Positions 36,410-49,499 are shown, counted from the stretch's first letter. The stretch is DNA of 64,000 nt from Mesocentrotus franciscanus (GCA_037976565.1 CP137674.1:34757941-34821940); one strand, 5' to 3'. The notes: a model not told the origin generated them from the letters alone. Translations and numbers: made by a program.

Positions 36410-37985
36410 GGGCCTTGCAAAGATTGACCGCTGATCGATTGGTCAGCGGGGGCGACAAACTAGATCTCTCTCTCTCAAGATGCTCTATGAATAGAATGAA
36501 GTTCACACCAAGCTAGGCTCTGAGAAAGTAGATCAAAGAGAAAAAGAGAGAAAGGATAAAACAGATGATTGGTGAATACCCCTGAGATAATATGTATCCA
36601 TATCTTGTTAAGCTGTCCGCCACTAGGCAAACCCCCATCTATGGCTACCTAGCTCATGGTGTCTATCGGCAATATCGGTGGACCTAACACTCAAATAACA
36701 AATTGTTTGTTTAGCTGTACTCCCGCTACGATTATGATGTGCAGAGGCTTGTGGTGCTCGCCTGGCAACCATCCCTCAACAAAAGGAGAGAAATGGTTTA
36801 AATTTGAGAGCGCCGTGTCTGGACGAGGAGGAGGAGGATGGGTAAACTATGTAAGGTGACGGTCTAGGAATGGCGACAGGGATTGATGCAGTGATTGGGT
36901 TTTAAGCAGCTGTTAAAGTAGTTCCGTATCAATCTTCTAGATTCGTGTTCTATCAATGGATCCATCAAACAGTCAAATATAGATTTATCACCTCGACAAA
37001 GTACTGAAATATCCTTTCATCAACACTGCAGGTCTTTCTACAATATGTACTTTCAAAATGCAAGGAATGAAATGTAAGTGCACTATACTATTTCATGATA
37101 TAAAAAGAAATACATTTCATGATTCCACAATGCACATAATATCAAAGAAAACTCCTTTTTCATAGTATCAAAGAAAACTGCTACTTCATGGATCCACAAT
37201 ACAGTTTATTTTTCACAACATCATAATGCACTATTTAATAGTATCAAGGTAAACTGCAGTTTAATGAAATCAATGTACGAGCATGTCTTTCATCCCAAGC
37301 AAAAACAATGAATGACTAAAAAAATCTTTCTTCTTGCATTTCTTGAAATAATGATGGAAAACAATGGCTTGATTTAAAAAAGCAAATATTCAAACTACAA
37401 TGAATAACTTACCGAACACTACCTATGAATAAAGCCCACTTAATAAGAAGTAAGGAAACTAGTAGGCATTTAGGAAGAAAAGGCACAATCACCATTTGAT
37501 TTAAGAAGAAAATACAATTTCAGATACTATCTAGCTCAGTTTTCCCAATTGATAAATATAAATTTTTCTATGCATATATAATGAGAGAGAGAGTCAGACT
37601 ATCCTGGCAAGGTGTTTTGCTTGGCACTTTCAATATGCAATCATATAGTAAGCAATATACACAGCTAGATTGATATGTCGTTTCTGGAAGAGATTTTCAC
37701 AATCTATTCCACATCGGACTCTGGTCATAGTTTAGCACCTCTGAGATATCAAGCACAGGGTTTATTTGTTCCTGGTATAAATTAATAATTTGAATATAAA
37801 GAAGATAAAAATGGATCAAATCTGCAATGTCCATTTCTAGGGTTAGTCATATCGGGTCATAAGATGAAACCCTCTGGCTTCTGGTTGTCCCATTTTCAGG
37901 GAACAATTTCCACAGATGGCGTCATAAATAGCCAGGTCCAGGCCAAGCCTGAAACTTTAATGATATACATTATCCCAGAAGCACA
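36410..37985. other. No recognisable gene; loose local repeats
   Basis: Between about 37085 and 37265 words such as TAGTATCAAAGAAAACTGC and CATGATTCCACAATGCAC recur imperfectly, suggesting an old degenerate tandem region. The less A+T-rich part at 36640-36870 carries a 67-codon frame with no recognisable motif. Confidence 0.4.
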
Positions 37986-38023
37986 GCCAGAGAGAGAGCC
38001 AGAGAGAGAGCCAGAGAGAGAGC
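37986..38023. repeat. 14-bp tandem repeat, three copies
   Basis: AGCCAGAGAGAG with an added AG is present three times in a row. Confidence 0.88.
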
Positions 38024-38078
38024 CTGCCTGGTGAACATTCATTATTCATTCTGATTTCTCCCATTGGGGGTGCAAGGA

Positions 38079-38753
38079 TTAAAGAGAAGGTTGAGTTCTG
38101 GAAAAGGTGAAAAATAATTTGCGAGCTTTTTCATTCTTGTTATGTTAGTGTGGAAGAATATCTTAGAAAAAATGTCCCCTAAAAAGGATGGTTCTTCAAT
38201 GCCCTCATTTAATCGAGATATGAGAAGTAACAGCTAAAGGTTTTGGACCATGTTTGTGTGGTGCCATAATATGTGTGTAGAGTACATATGACTTTTAGCA
38301 AAGACAGGGCCAATTTCTTCTGATTATAATGATTCCAAAACCTCACAGTATACATATACCAATACTTATGTGCTACATGATCAACATTTTTCAATTGCTC
38401 GATTCCACACTGTTTCTTTCACAATGCAACAGCATGACCAGGGGGGTGTTTCACAAAGACTAAGATCGACTTTAAGTTGGACTTAAGTATAACAGGCCAT
38501 TCATGCCATTGTTTGCTATCATTATTTACTGGCATTGGTCTCTCAAGGGATGTACAAATCATGGTAAAAAATCTACAAAACTTACATTTTTTGATAATTC
38601 ATTATTGAAGGAAAAAATATTATCTAAAGATTATAATTTAGAGACCAATTGGGATAGCAACCAATGGCATGAACGGCCTGTTATACTTAAGTCCAACTTA
38701 AAGTCGATCTTAGTCTTTGTGAAACACCCCCCAGAACTCAACTCTTTCTTTAA
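38079..38753. mobile_element. TTAA-flanked MITE, interrupted by a second element
   Basis: The element begins TTAAAGAGAAGGTTGAGTTC and ends with the reverse complement of TTAAAGAAAGAGTTGAGTTC, so TTAA stands at both ends. AGGA also flanks both sides (38075-38078 and 38754-38757). The body matches 60508-60890 colinearly and, in reverse, part of 47258-47663. A separate 290-bp element has inserted at the CCAG just inside the right end (38442-38731). Without it the host is about 385 bp. It has no coding capacity. Confidence 0.88.
38442..38731. mobile_element. Nested MITE with 80-bp, 97%-identical inverted arms
   Basis: Arms at 38441-38520 and 38653-38732 begin GGGGGTGTTTCACAAAGACT and agree at 78 of 80 positions. 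Weaker matching continues inward (ATTGGTCTCT). CAG (or CCAG) flanks both sides and, counted once, restores the host element sequence found at 60875-60884. The near-identical arms suggest a recent insertion. The termini loosely resemble those of the MITEs at 740-892 and 52643-52792. Short frames inside are chance. Confidence 0.9.
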
Positions 38754-38759
38754 AGGACT

Positions 38760-40422
38760 TCTCTTCCTTCTCTCTCTGTTGGCTCTCGGGGCCAGTGGTC
38801 ACATTAAACCAAGCTTGACCTAAACCTCAAACACCATTATTCCACCCCCATCCCATTCTCCCTAAGAGAATGGTTTTCCTGAGATATCTCTTCATTATTT
38901 CATGAGTGGATCCATTAATTGGTCATTAAGTGTCAGTATCATCTTAATGACCTCACGCAACATAATGCTCATCCTCTGGTCGATAGGTTGTGAAGGGAAG
39001 AAGTAGATGGCAGGAATGGACGGAGTTAAATGAAATTGAAGAGAAACAGCCGCCCAGCTAGTGTAAGACAAAGCTCTGCATCGTTGGTATACAGATTTTA
39101 ATTGGAAAGAGAATTTACAACCCTCCATCTCTTTTACTTCTCTATAAAAAAACAGAGGGAGGGGGCGGGTAGGAGGTGTATCATAAGAAAAGCACAGGTA
39201 AATTGTGTAGAAAATAATGTAATAGTATTAAATTTGTGTGATTTCTATAAATATAGTTAAAATAATGAGAATGTGTGTGATAACAATATACCCCAACCCA
39301 CAGGGACATGAGTGAATTTGAATAAACAACACTCAGTTGTCATAATCTTTATCCACTGAGTGCTAGATAATTCAGTGAACTTTTTAACAAGAAAATTTAT
39401 TGAATGTTTAACAAGCACATCTATCTCTCAGGAAAGTAGGTTGCATTATTTCTTGCTCTCTACAAATTGATCCATTGAAATCAATCTGACAAGTGAAATC
39501 AGAGAGGATTAGAGAAATAAAATGTTTTTATCTAGATGAATGAACTATACCGCTCCTGTATGTGACTAGTAAAAGATTCATGAATCTTTTGAAAGAATAT
39601 ATGAATTCATATGCATATAAAAAAGGAAAAAGAAATTAAACATTGAGTAGGCGTTAAGGGATTTCCTTGTAATCCTTAAAACATCTTCAAAAAATGTGAA
39701 TATTTGTTTATCATTAGAAAGAATGTAATGTTTAATTCATTTAACAAAAATAGGGTATTTCTTTTTCATCCCATGAAATTATAAAAAAAATTCAAAAAAA
39801 CTTATTGCAATATTGTAGTCATTAAAAACAGATAATTATACTACTTCAGGTCTAAAATAAAAGAAGACATTTTGTAGATAACAAGACAAGTTTTGTGGTA
39901 TATGGCTATAAAGTATTTGCGGCAAATATTTATGCAACTACAAAGCACAGATCTATCTTATAACTTAATCAAAATTTCTCTAGATCTCAAGGTTACTAAT
40001 TAATAATCAATATTGCACTTCCCTTGATTGATGCTTATCATTCTTTCTCTCATATTATTGATCCATATTTGGGCACAATTCAGCCACATAAGAAGGCATT
40101 CAAATATTCTCAACTGTCTACAAGATGGCTGTGAGAGCTATGTATTGTCAATGTTAATGAGGGTCTTATTTCAGGCAGTAAACCCTTATGAGCACTGAAT
40201 CTAGACCTTTACCAATACAATACTATGATGCTCTGTTTGGTGGTAAACAGGGAATGGTTGGTTTGAATACCAATGATGAGGGTTTGAAGTAAAGGGGATG
40301 TTCCATTATATACCCCCTCTCAGCACATTCTTCAAGCACTTGAAACATGATTGGAAGACTGGAGTTCCAAATAGAGACAGACAAAAATAGAGAATTATAG
40401 GAAGGAGGAGGAGGAGAGAGAA
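38760..40422. other. No recognisable gene
   Basis: A+T-rich sequence without a supported exon or repeat. Confidence 0.5.
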
Positions 40423-40423
40423 A

Positions 40424-40483
<60 letters not shown>

Positions 40484-40710
40484 AAGAGCAAGAGAGAGAG
40501 AGCAAGATAGAGAGAGAGAAAGTGAGAGAGAGAAAGAGCAAGAGAGAGCAAGAGAGAGAGCAAAAGTGAGAGAGGGAGCAAAAGAGAGAGAGAGCAAGAT
40601 AGAGAGAGAAAGAGAGACAGCAAAAGAGAGAGAAAGTGAGAGAGAGAGAAAGTGAGAGAGAGAGAGAGAGAAAGAGCAAGAGAGAGCAAGAGAGAGAGAG
40701 AGAGAGCAAA

Positions 40711-40747
<37 letters not shown>

Positions 40748-40760
40748 AAGAGGTGGAAGG
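40423..40760. repeat. Compound (TG)n-(GA)n tract
   Basis: A (TG)12 block passes into about 310 bp of GA-rich sequence with recurring AAAGAGCAAGAG and AAAGTGAGAG words, suggesting secondary duplication of interrupted GA units. The long S/L and R/E frames on both strands (up to 192 codons) are compositional. Confidence 0.93.
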
Positions 40761-41297
40761 AGAAAGAGAAGGACAGACAGAAACATACAACCAAACCAAG
40801 GGTTTCATTACTAGAGTTAAAGGAACTTAGTGAGAGAGGGGTGGTGACAGGAATATGAATATCAAGTTTGAAAATGAGACACATTTACAAATATTATAAA
40901 ATTATTTTTAGAAGGAACTGAAATAGAAGAAGAGAGAAAATAAAAAGACAAAGATGAACACGAGTTGACCAAATTACCTATGAAATAAGCAGAACTCACA
41001 CTGATTTAATTACATAACTAATGGGTAAAACACTAAGGAATTTATATCTATACCATTATTAGCACCTTTATGTCTTATAACTTGTTTTGGAACTCTTCTA
41101 TTCTAGTTGAAAATTAAAATTGGGGGGAAAAAACACAAAAACACAAACAAAAAATGTCTTAGCTGGCCATGCATGTGCCTCTGCCTAGCTTACATGCTAT
41201 CTACTGAAGATAGCACTCTCTCATTGGTGAGAAAATGGACAGAAATAGGAAGAGGAAAACAAATAAATGCAGAAATATAGAAAAAAGGAGAAAGCAG
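40761..41297. other. No recognisable gene
   Basis: A+T-rich spacer between purine tracts. Confidence 0.5.
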
Positions 41298-41380
41298 GAG
41301 AGAGAGAGAGAGAGAGAGAGAAAGAGGAAATGGGAGAGATAGAGAGAACGAGAGAGAAAGAGAGAGAGAGAGAGAGAGGG
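41298..41380. repeat. (GA)n microsatellite, interrupted
   Basis: GA tract with AAAGAGGAAATGGG and AACG interruptions. Confidence 0.9.
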
Positions 41381-41564
41381 ATAAGTATATATGACTTGGT
41401 AGTTATGATAGCATTGTGGTGATTATAAGCTGTACTTCAGAATGAGAAGTAGGGCAGTGGATAACACTCATAAATGCCCACTGGTGTTATACAGATCAAA
41501 TGGTCACAGGAAAGATTATTATCTATAACCACGATTGCTTAAGGTACTCTCCTCTTTTCTATAC

Positions 41565-41681
41565 TCTCCATCTCTCTCTGCTTTTCTCTCTTTATCTATC
41601 TTTGTTTTCTTATCTTGAGCTTTCTCCTTTTCTGCCTATTTCTCATTCTCTTACTATCTCTCTCTTTCCGTCTATCTCTCG

Positions 41682-41725
<44 letters not shown>

Positions 41726-41743
41726 CTCTCTCTCTCTCTCTCT
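41565..41743. repeat. CT-rich tract
   Basis: A degenerate pyrimidine tract becoming pure (CT)n from about 41680, with two TTTCTCGC-type interruptions. Confidence 0.9.
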
Positions 41744-42064
41744 TGTCTTCCGCCATCACACATCTTGGGTCTCGTTGTAAACAATAAGGGTCATGAACTT
41801 GTCAATGCTCCCAACACAGTTCCATTTCCATGACCGCGCGGGTGGATGAAAATTAGCGTAGAATGCTCGGCCAATGGATACTAAATTACAACTTGAGGGC
41901 AAAGCTGTGAAGAGTTCATCTGCTGAAATACGAGGTCCCTCCCTCCTTCTCTTTCTTCTTTGGTTTGAGTTAGCTACAGGGATTTGATATAGAGAGACTG
42001 GTCTGTTCAAAAGTGCAGGAATTATGCAGTTCTTTTGTGCATTTGGGCAGACAGCTGCACATTT
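41744..42064. other. No recognisable gene
   Basis: Somewhat less A+T-rich. An 84-codon minus-strand frame is present but has no identifiable motif or splice context. Confidence 0.4.
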
Positions 42065-42310
42065 AGACTGGAGGGTAGACTGAGACAGGCAGAGAGAAAG
42101 GGTGAAGGAAGGGGTCTACATGGCTAGCAACTACAGAATGAAGGTTTGTTAGTAAGAAAGCAAGAAAGGGAAAAGAATGCAAGGAATAAGACTGAGAGAC
42201 AGGGGAAAGAATGAATGAGAGAGGCTGAGACATGTGGGAGAGAGAGAGAATGAGATAGAGAGAGAAGGAGGGAGGAAAGTAACAGATAGACAGGGACAGA
42301 GATATGGGAG
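42065..42310. repeat. GA-rich degenerate tract
   Basis: Purine-rich sequence with scattered GAGAGAG and GGGA words. The S/L-rich minus-strand frames are compositional. Confidence 0.7.
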
Positions 42311-43654
42311 AAGAACTGCTGCAAGAGCTAACAGAAACATAAATGAGAAGACAACAACACCATTGGATGTGTAATGTACAAGGTCTTAGTAAACTAACAA
42401 ACAAATAATAGCCCTTTCATCTCATCTCATTTCACTCCTGTTTCTGTAAATCTACTTTTTCTTTTATTTGCTTGTTTTAGTATTTCATGCATGACTAAAA
42501 AATGAATCTAGATCATAAAGAAGAGAGGTAATGATGAGGAAGGATGTTTACAAATTATTATAGGAAATTAGAAATTTCTCCTCCTCCTCCTCCCACCCCC
42601 CATTAACAAACACAAAACAGCAACAAACAAACAACTTGAAATAGCAATTAGAATGAGTTTCATGAAAGAACAAACAATTTCATATAGCAAATATTATCAT
42701 TAATCCCTCCAGTCTAAATGAGCACCAGAAGGGCATGAGCTTAGACTTACATACTTCTCACACTCAACAGATGAATAAACTTTGTAACAAACAATGATAG
42801 ACGTGCAGTGGCACGGAAAATGATTATATTAGGATGACAAGTTCTGCCCTAATAAACCATAACCATCAACATCTTTCATCTATTTTCTTCCTCCTGTTCT
42901 TCTAAGACGGCCAGACGATAGATATCCTCCTGAGATGTCTTCTAATTCAAGCATCACATGAATATTCCTCCACTATTCCATAAACTACTAATCTATTCAT
43001 ATTTTTCTCATTGGTATCGGTGATGCGGGGAGTGATGCGGGGAGTGATCCCTGGAATATAAGTCATGGATATGAGGAGTGCTTACATGCATCTAAACCTT
43101 CTGGTTACCATGGGTTACCATCCCCTCATCTGCTCCTGATAATCCTACTCCATGCAGCCAGAATTAGTTGAGATGGAAAAGAATCCATTATAATAATTAA
43201 ACAGCCCTATACACAACTTGGCATTCTTCATCGCCCACCCTCAGTTTTTACGGTTGCAATAAGAAATGCGCTCATATTTATAGCAGATACCAGACCGTTT
43301 GTGGTCCAATAAATTGCAAGAATTTATCAAAATGGAGATATTCGGGTTTGGTTATTGAAGTGTCATTAATGTCATATCTGAAACTTCATGATGGTTATAG
43401 CGCAGAATAGTTGTTATCAAACTTTGATTTCATAAGATTACGCATGGTAACTTAATGACAGGTGCTTTTCTTGTTTATCTGATCTAAGAATAGATTAACT
43501 GTCTACATTCAAACTTTATGACAAAATAATGCTAGCAACAGTTGTGACAAAGATACAAGTATATAATATAAAATCAGACATTAGCAATTTGAAATTTCAA
43601 CATCTTAATCGTAGTTGACAAAGGACATACTCACGCTAATATATATATATTTAT
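42311..43654. other. No gene; a solo AGAAGGGCAT motif
   Basis: GCACCAGAAGGGCATGAGC at about 42721-42739, followed by CTCAACAGATGA at about 42762-42773, resembles the termini of the GCCAGAAGGGCATTAACTC elements, but the two ends match poorly. Near 43023-43046 GATGCGGGGAGT is duplicated. Nothing else is recognisable. Confidence 0.4.
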
Positions 43655-43681
43655 AGAGAGAGAGAGAGAGAGAGAGAGAGA
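43655..43681. repeat. (GA)n microsatellite
   Basis: Thirteen GA dinucleotides preceded by a short (AT)n. Confidence 0.92.
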
Positions 43682-44429
43682 TGTTATGTACTAGGAAACA
43701 TATATCTGGGTGCAGCTAAAAAAACATACCCAAAGAACAAACAAACAAACTAAACAACAACAAAAACTTTCTGTCCCTATTAAAAAACTTAGTTGGATAT
43801 CACTAAATATCAAAATTAAACACCTTATCAATCACAGCTATTTAAAATGTGCAAACGTCACAATAAACTCTAGTATAATCCCATTAAACATCTGTATGTG
43901 AGATGGAAGATTGGTCATCCTTGATACCTGTGCCCATCAAGTCTATACTGGATATCCTAAACCATGATTTCAATGATTGTTTTGAAATGTAATCATTAAG
44001 AAGGGGTAAGTAGCTATTCTAAAGGGATTTCAAGCCCCCTCCCACCAATTGTTCTTGATTATAAATTAAATGAAGCAAGGCAAATGTATTTAAAAAAAAA
44101 CTAAAAAACTAAAATCCCCTCCCCAAAGCCCTCCTAAAATTATTTTAGAACTATGCCTAGAAGTGGGATGTATTCTTGATGGGACAAAGAAATGTAAGCT
44201 ATTGGGGCGCTGGTGTTTTGAAGACCATTCCAATGCTCTTCAGCTCTTCATGCTGGGGTAGTCAGGTCTATGGTAGTCAGGGACATGGTAGAGATGATGA
44301 GTGTATGAATGGAAGACAAACAACGCTGGGAAATAAAGAGATAAGTGTCCTATCATGGGGAAGGTAATTTGTAGCAAAGTTTATTGCCCACACGCACCAG
44401 AACTGTGTCAGGCATGAAGAATGAGCACA
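43682..44429. other. No recognisable gene
   Basis: A+T-rich sequence without supported features. Confidence 0.5.
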
Positions 44430-44430
44430 G

Positions 44431-44534
44431 AAAGAGAGAGAGAGGGAGAGAGAGATAGAGAAGAGGAGAGAGAAGGGGATAGAGAGAAAGAGAAGGAAGG
44501 GGAGAGAGGGAGAGAGAGAGATGGAGAGAGAGAG

Positions 44535-44568
<34 letters not shown>

Positions 44569-44591
44569 GGGAAGAGAGAGAGAGAGAGAGA
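44431..44591. repeat. (GA)n tract with GATAGA interruptions
   Basis: About 160 bp of GA with recurring GAGATAGAGAG and GGGAGAG words. Three overlapping S/L/P frames on the minus strand are compositional. Confidence 0.92.
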
Positions 44592-44754
44592 ATGGGGCCA
44601 ATAACTGACCCCTGACAGAACCATGTACTTACTGGCACCCAGTCATCTAAGGTCAAATACAACACCTTGTTTCCGATTTAGAAGAAACAACTTAATCCGT
44701 GAAATTACATTTCCACAAACACCACAATATTATTTTGCAGTTTGGATAAAAGAC

Positions 44755-44895
44755 AAGGAGAGAAGAGCAAGAAACATGGAGAAAGAGAAACAGAGAGAAA
44801 GAATAGGAAAGAATGGCACAGGGGGTGAGGAGGGGGAGAGAGGGGGAGAGAGAGGGGGTCATAGCAAAGATGAATGGGGTAGTAGTGAAGAGTGA
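44755..44895. repeat. Purine-rich tract
   Basis: Degenerate AGAGAAA/GGGGAGAG sequence. The K/R/E/G-rich 90-codon plus-strand frame is judged compositional. Confidence 0.7.
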
Positions 44896-45632
44896 TGGGA
44901 AAAGCCCTAAGACCTGGTAACCATACTTAACACTGCCTGGCTATGAACTTCTGGCTATGAACTAGCATAGGAGCATGGATCTGATCTCAAAATGAAACAG
45001 ACAATGCTTTTTGTAAGTGTTGTCAAGATAACTAGAGCAAAATATGCCAGTATTTGACCAAATAATAGAGGTTTGCACACTCCGAAAGGGTATTACAAAT
45101 GCTTCAATTACCCTTCTGTTTACTTACATGTAGTCTTCAGCTAGAAATCTCATTTGTAAACCCACAAACTTTTGCATGCATGAAATGTTCAAGAATTTTG
45201 AGAGTGATTCAGATTTGCGAACATTATAATGCAGCTGTAAAATTATTGAATCACAACTGACATAATATTTGGGCAATTTGGCAAAAGCCTCTTGCTGTGA
45301 AAATTGCTCTCATTTACAAATCGCAAAATTATCATATTCTGGCTTCTGTTTTGACATTTTTGACATTTCAAGCATTGTAAAGGTAGCTCAATATATGTAA
45401 ATGAATTACCGAAACCTAAATCAAAGTTTTAAGCAACTTTATTATCATTTATTGTGTTAAAAGAAATATGCCCATTTTCCCATTTTCAATATTTTGCAAA
45501 TTAATTTACTCAGATTGGCTAGTATTATTGGCAATTTTGGTAAGAAGCCTTTCATTTTGTGAGTGTGTTTTTCAGTTAACTTACTATCCACAATATGTTG
45601 GATTGATTCTACTCCCTAGTCTCCTGCTCTTG

Positions 45633-45635
<3 letters not shown>
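44896..45635. other. No recognisable gene
   Basis: A+T-rich sequence without supported features. Confidence 0.5.

Positions 45636-45714
<79 letters not shown>
45636..45714. repeat. (TA)n microsatellite
   Basis: Seventy-nine bases of TA with two GTATA interruptions about 22 bp apart. It is self-complementary and likely to cruciform. Confidence 0.96.
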
Positions 45715-47257
45715 ATGGCTTATACTGCTACAATGAATGTTAACAAGTTCATCTCAAAATGAGAATTTTTTGAGCAAAATAAAGAATTTATGACAACCAC
45801 AATCTTTATCTACCCTAAGGCAATGTTATACATATGGCTATTTGAATCATAGAAATTGCACAGAATAATTTACAGACATTAGTTACTCCTTCCACCAATT
45901 CAATTCAATAAATAATTTTTTTCCCTTCCCAAAATCAAAATGAACAAATCATGAAATATACATTTACAATGTTATGTAGGAAGGAGGCAAATTCCCTAAA
46001 AGCACAGGTCTCGTGGTGGGGTTGCCATGTGGATATGAATTAAAATAAATCCGAAGAAATTTTCTCTCAAAGGCAATGAATTCGTACCTGCATTAATCTA
46101 ATTTGGATGTTAATTCCAGACCATTTGGAGTACTGGTATGTCTTTTTAAAATTAGGGGTAAATGGATGTTCTACAATGAAAGAAAAGTTCAAATTAATCC
46201 CACCACTGTGAATGGAACTCGAAGTAGATGGATTTATTTGTTGAATCGTAATATTGTATTGAAATATTTTAATGGTGATGACTTGGGCTGGATGTGCTAG
46301 ACTAAGGGGGGGTGGGTGGTAGTAGTATAGCCTGGGGTGCAGCATACAATAGAGAGAGGCGCGCCTTCTACCAATCATGACAATGGGTGAATGGTTTGAC
46401 TACAGACAGGTGGTGGTAGCTTTCACATCAATCCAATTTGACCACCATCTTAGCTCTGTGGTGCCTAATTCACACCACTGGGCCGGCACCTTTCTAAGAC
46501 ACCTACTATGATAATGTCACTTAGAAGTTCTTTATGCATTCAAATGAAATCACAACAGTATACATTTAGCTTATAAACTGTCAAGTTGATTTGCAGGCTA
46601 ATTCACAAGCTTCTAAGCTTATAATATGAACTTGGATAGATCACTTACAACATCTCTGTTACTGCAATAATGCACGCATCATTCATCTCACATTTCAATT
46701 TCAATTCATATTTCTTTTTAATGTGAATTATGATTATGTGCATATGAACAAAATGTGAATTATTGTACTTATTTCTTTTGGTGATGAAGTTTAAGCTTAA
46801 ATATACATTGCTTATTTTATGCACAAACATGCTAAATGCTCTGAATATGTCAAGTACATAGATCTATTGTGATTCTTAATTACTATTGAGGAAGATATCT
46901 CATACCAGACCAATATCATTAATGAATCAAATCAGTCCCTTTTCTGATAATCTCTTCCAGGCTATTAACAGGCCAGAGTGACTTTTAGTTCATGTTTTTA
47001 ACTCCACAATAATGCAATTCCATGCAGTTACAAATCCAAATGACAGTGATTTTAATGAAAAATTCAAATTGAGTTTTTAATATCAAATGTAACTGTAGCT
47101 TTATGGAGATTAATCCCCAACCCCAGCAATTCTAGAGTGATGAATGGTTATATTATTTAAGTTAGACTTTTATAATTGGTAATAAAGTTTATGTGACCTA
47201 ACAAGCTTCAAGATGATTTGAAACAAGAGTTAGGTATCAAACAAACTTTTAAGGTGC
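45715..47257. other. No recognisable gene
   Basis: A+T-rich sequence. No supported exon or shared repeat was found. Confidence 0.5.
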
Positions 47258-47663
47258 TTAAAGATAAAGACCAGTTCTGGTCATGCGATTGCATTGTGAA
47301 AGAAACGTTGTGGAATCGATCAGAAAAGGTTGATCATCTAGCATATAAGTATTGGTGTGTACTGCAAGGTTCTGGAATCATCAAAATGATAAGAAATTTG
47401 GCCCAGTCTTGGTAAAGTTACAAGCACTGTACACAGAAAGATGTATATGGGACTACGCGACCACGTGCGCGATATCTATTTGGTCCCAATAGATATAATA
47501 ATTTACCAAATATATCAACTAGTAGGCGGTTTCCCAACTTTCCCGGCAAAATTTGTATCATCACGTATTAGTCAAAACATATTCTTTCACATGATTGGTA
47601 ATGAGAGCTTCCATTTCATTTTTGTGAGAGAGGGGCGTTTCCAAAACTGGTCTTTACCTTTAA
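47258..47663 (-). mobile_element. TTAA-flanked MITE, reverse orientation
   Basis: TTAAAGATAAAGACCAGTTC at the left is mirrored by the reverse complement of the right end, TTAAAGGTAAAGACCAGTTT, so TTAA lies at both ends. Reading 47275-47455 on the minus strand reproduces about 180 bp of the element at 60508-60890, including the ACATCTTTCTGTGTA and CAAGACTGGGCCAAATT blocks, at high identity. The terminal repeat differs from its relatives, so this is a sub-family. No coding capacity. Confidence 0.85.
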
Positions 47664-49003
47664 TGTTGCTTTCAGTTTTTGAAGAATTAATTCTGCTTTC
47701 ACTCAGACATTTGTTGATCTATTATTCAGATTCAGTATTTAATGTAAATAATGTCTCTCATAGTTAACATTGTAGGATGCACATAAACATAATGTTCTGC
47801 TTAGATGGCATATCATTTCTAACTTGCTAGAAATTAATTTCAAATTTAAGATTTGTATTATAACATCTAATTGTGGTGTAATGAAACTTCTCATTGTCAT
47901 TACATCCAAAATAGGAATTATATTAGATGGAAGCAAAAACTAAATCATGCTGCCCTTGTTCAAATGGAAATAAATGGAAAGAAATATTAAATAAAAAGCA
48001 TTCCAACTCAGATATGTAAAATCTGTATCTGAAGGAAACAAAATTGTCATTACACCCACCTCAAGTCTACTTCAAGCTAATGGTTCAAAAGTCATAAATC
48101 AATTCAAATAATTTGTAAGTTATTCATACAAATTATTAAATAGTAAAAACTTCCTATGAAAATGAGGTGAAAAAACATCTGATGCGAAAGTAAAAAAAAA
48201 CGCCTTTAATTTTTTTCTTCCAATCAATTCATATTTGTGTAATGGACCTATTGTAAATCTGTGGTTTGGTGTGAAGGCTGCCATGTATGCGCGAAGTAGG
48301 CCAGGCCTATGCCTTTGTCTTCGCCTGCACACTGAAGTTAAAGGTAACATCAAAATATTATGTCAGTGGCAATAAGCTCCCTTTAATTGTGGACTTGTGG
48401 TCTCGTGGTCTCAAAATGGGAGCATAATCCAGACAATTATTCTGAATACGACTTAAAATAAGGCTGAAATAAAAAATATAACCTCTTATAAAAGGAAAGA
48501 GGACCATAAAGTCAAACTGCAGCTGTGCTTACCCAAGCATGGCTGCAGTAGGAGGATTAAAAGCACAAGAATAATTGGATTTCTGCGGTATTATACAATT
48601 CTAAAGACTATATACACTTACACAACACTCTAAAGCCATTATCTTATAAATCTCTATGAAGTGTGTGAATATATCTTTCAGTTTGGTGACATGGTATTTA
48701 ATGGTTCATAAATCTGGCTTTAAATTATTGTCTGATGATAAACAGATTAATAATGAAATCACATTATGTAAAATTCTCACACTTGGAATATAAAGCAGAC
48801 CTTCTTTTATAGGTAGATATGTTATTGAATTGGTTTATGGATGTACTGGATCAAGATAAATAATGTCATGCTAAAAGCAATACTTGAGCTTTAACCCTCA
48901 TTCTGCCCATAAATTTAGATCATATTGGCAACTGAATCCCAGTCTGTTCTCTCATACTTCAAATAAGGCCATTGGCTTCATCTCCTGCTCCTACATCTCT
49001 TCA
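47664..49003. other. No recognisable gene
   Basis: The part at 48230-48355 is less A+T-rich and carries a 77-codon minus-strand frame of no recognisable family. The rest is A+T-rich. Confidence 0.4.
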
Positions 49004-49045
49004 TATCTCTCTCTCTTTCTCTTTCTCTCTCTCTCTCTCTCTTCA

Positions 49046-49109
<64 letters not shown>

Positions 49110-49136
49110 TCATCTCTCTCTCTCTCTCTCTCTCCC
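49004..49136. repeat. (CT)n microsatellite, interrupted
   Basis: About 130 bp of CT with TTCATCT and TTT interruptions, trailing into pyrimidine-rich sequence to about 49500. The 168- and 115-codon S/L/F frames are compositional. Confidence 0.94.
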
Positions 49137-49499
49137 AATCGTTCTATCCTCCTTGCTATTTGCATCAGAGTCATTCAACTTCCGTCCTCTCTGTTTCTTT
49201 CCTGCTGTTTACACATGAGTCGATTGCATCCACCCCTACCCTTTTCTTGTGTCTACCTCTCCCCTCCCCCTCTTTCTCCTTCTCTCTCTGTCTCTGTTAT
49301 TTACGCTCAGGTTATTTAGCTTCCATTCCCCCTCTTCCTTTCCATGTTCCATCCAACTTGTCTAACTCTTCTCGATACGTTAAGCAGTAATGAACCAAAT
49401 CGCACCTCTCTTTCTCTCCATCTCTCCAGCTATTTACACTAGCATAATTCAGTTTCCCACCCCACCCCTCCCCTTCCCCCTCTCTCTATGTCTTCCTCT

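Noticed and set aside
40223..40884. S/L-rich frames up to 192 codons and R/E-rich frames
   Set aside because: They follow the (TG)n-(GA)n tract on both strands and have no independent coding evidence.
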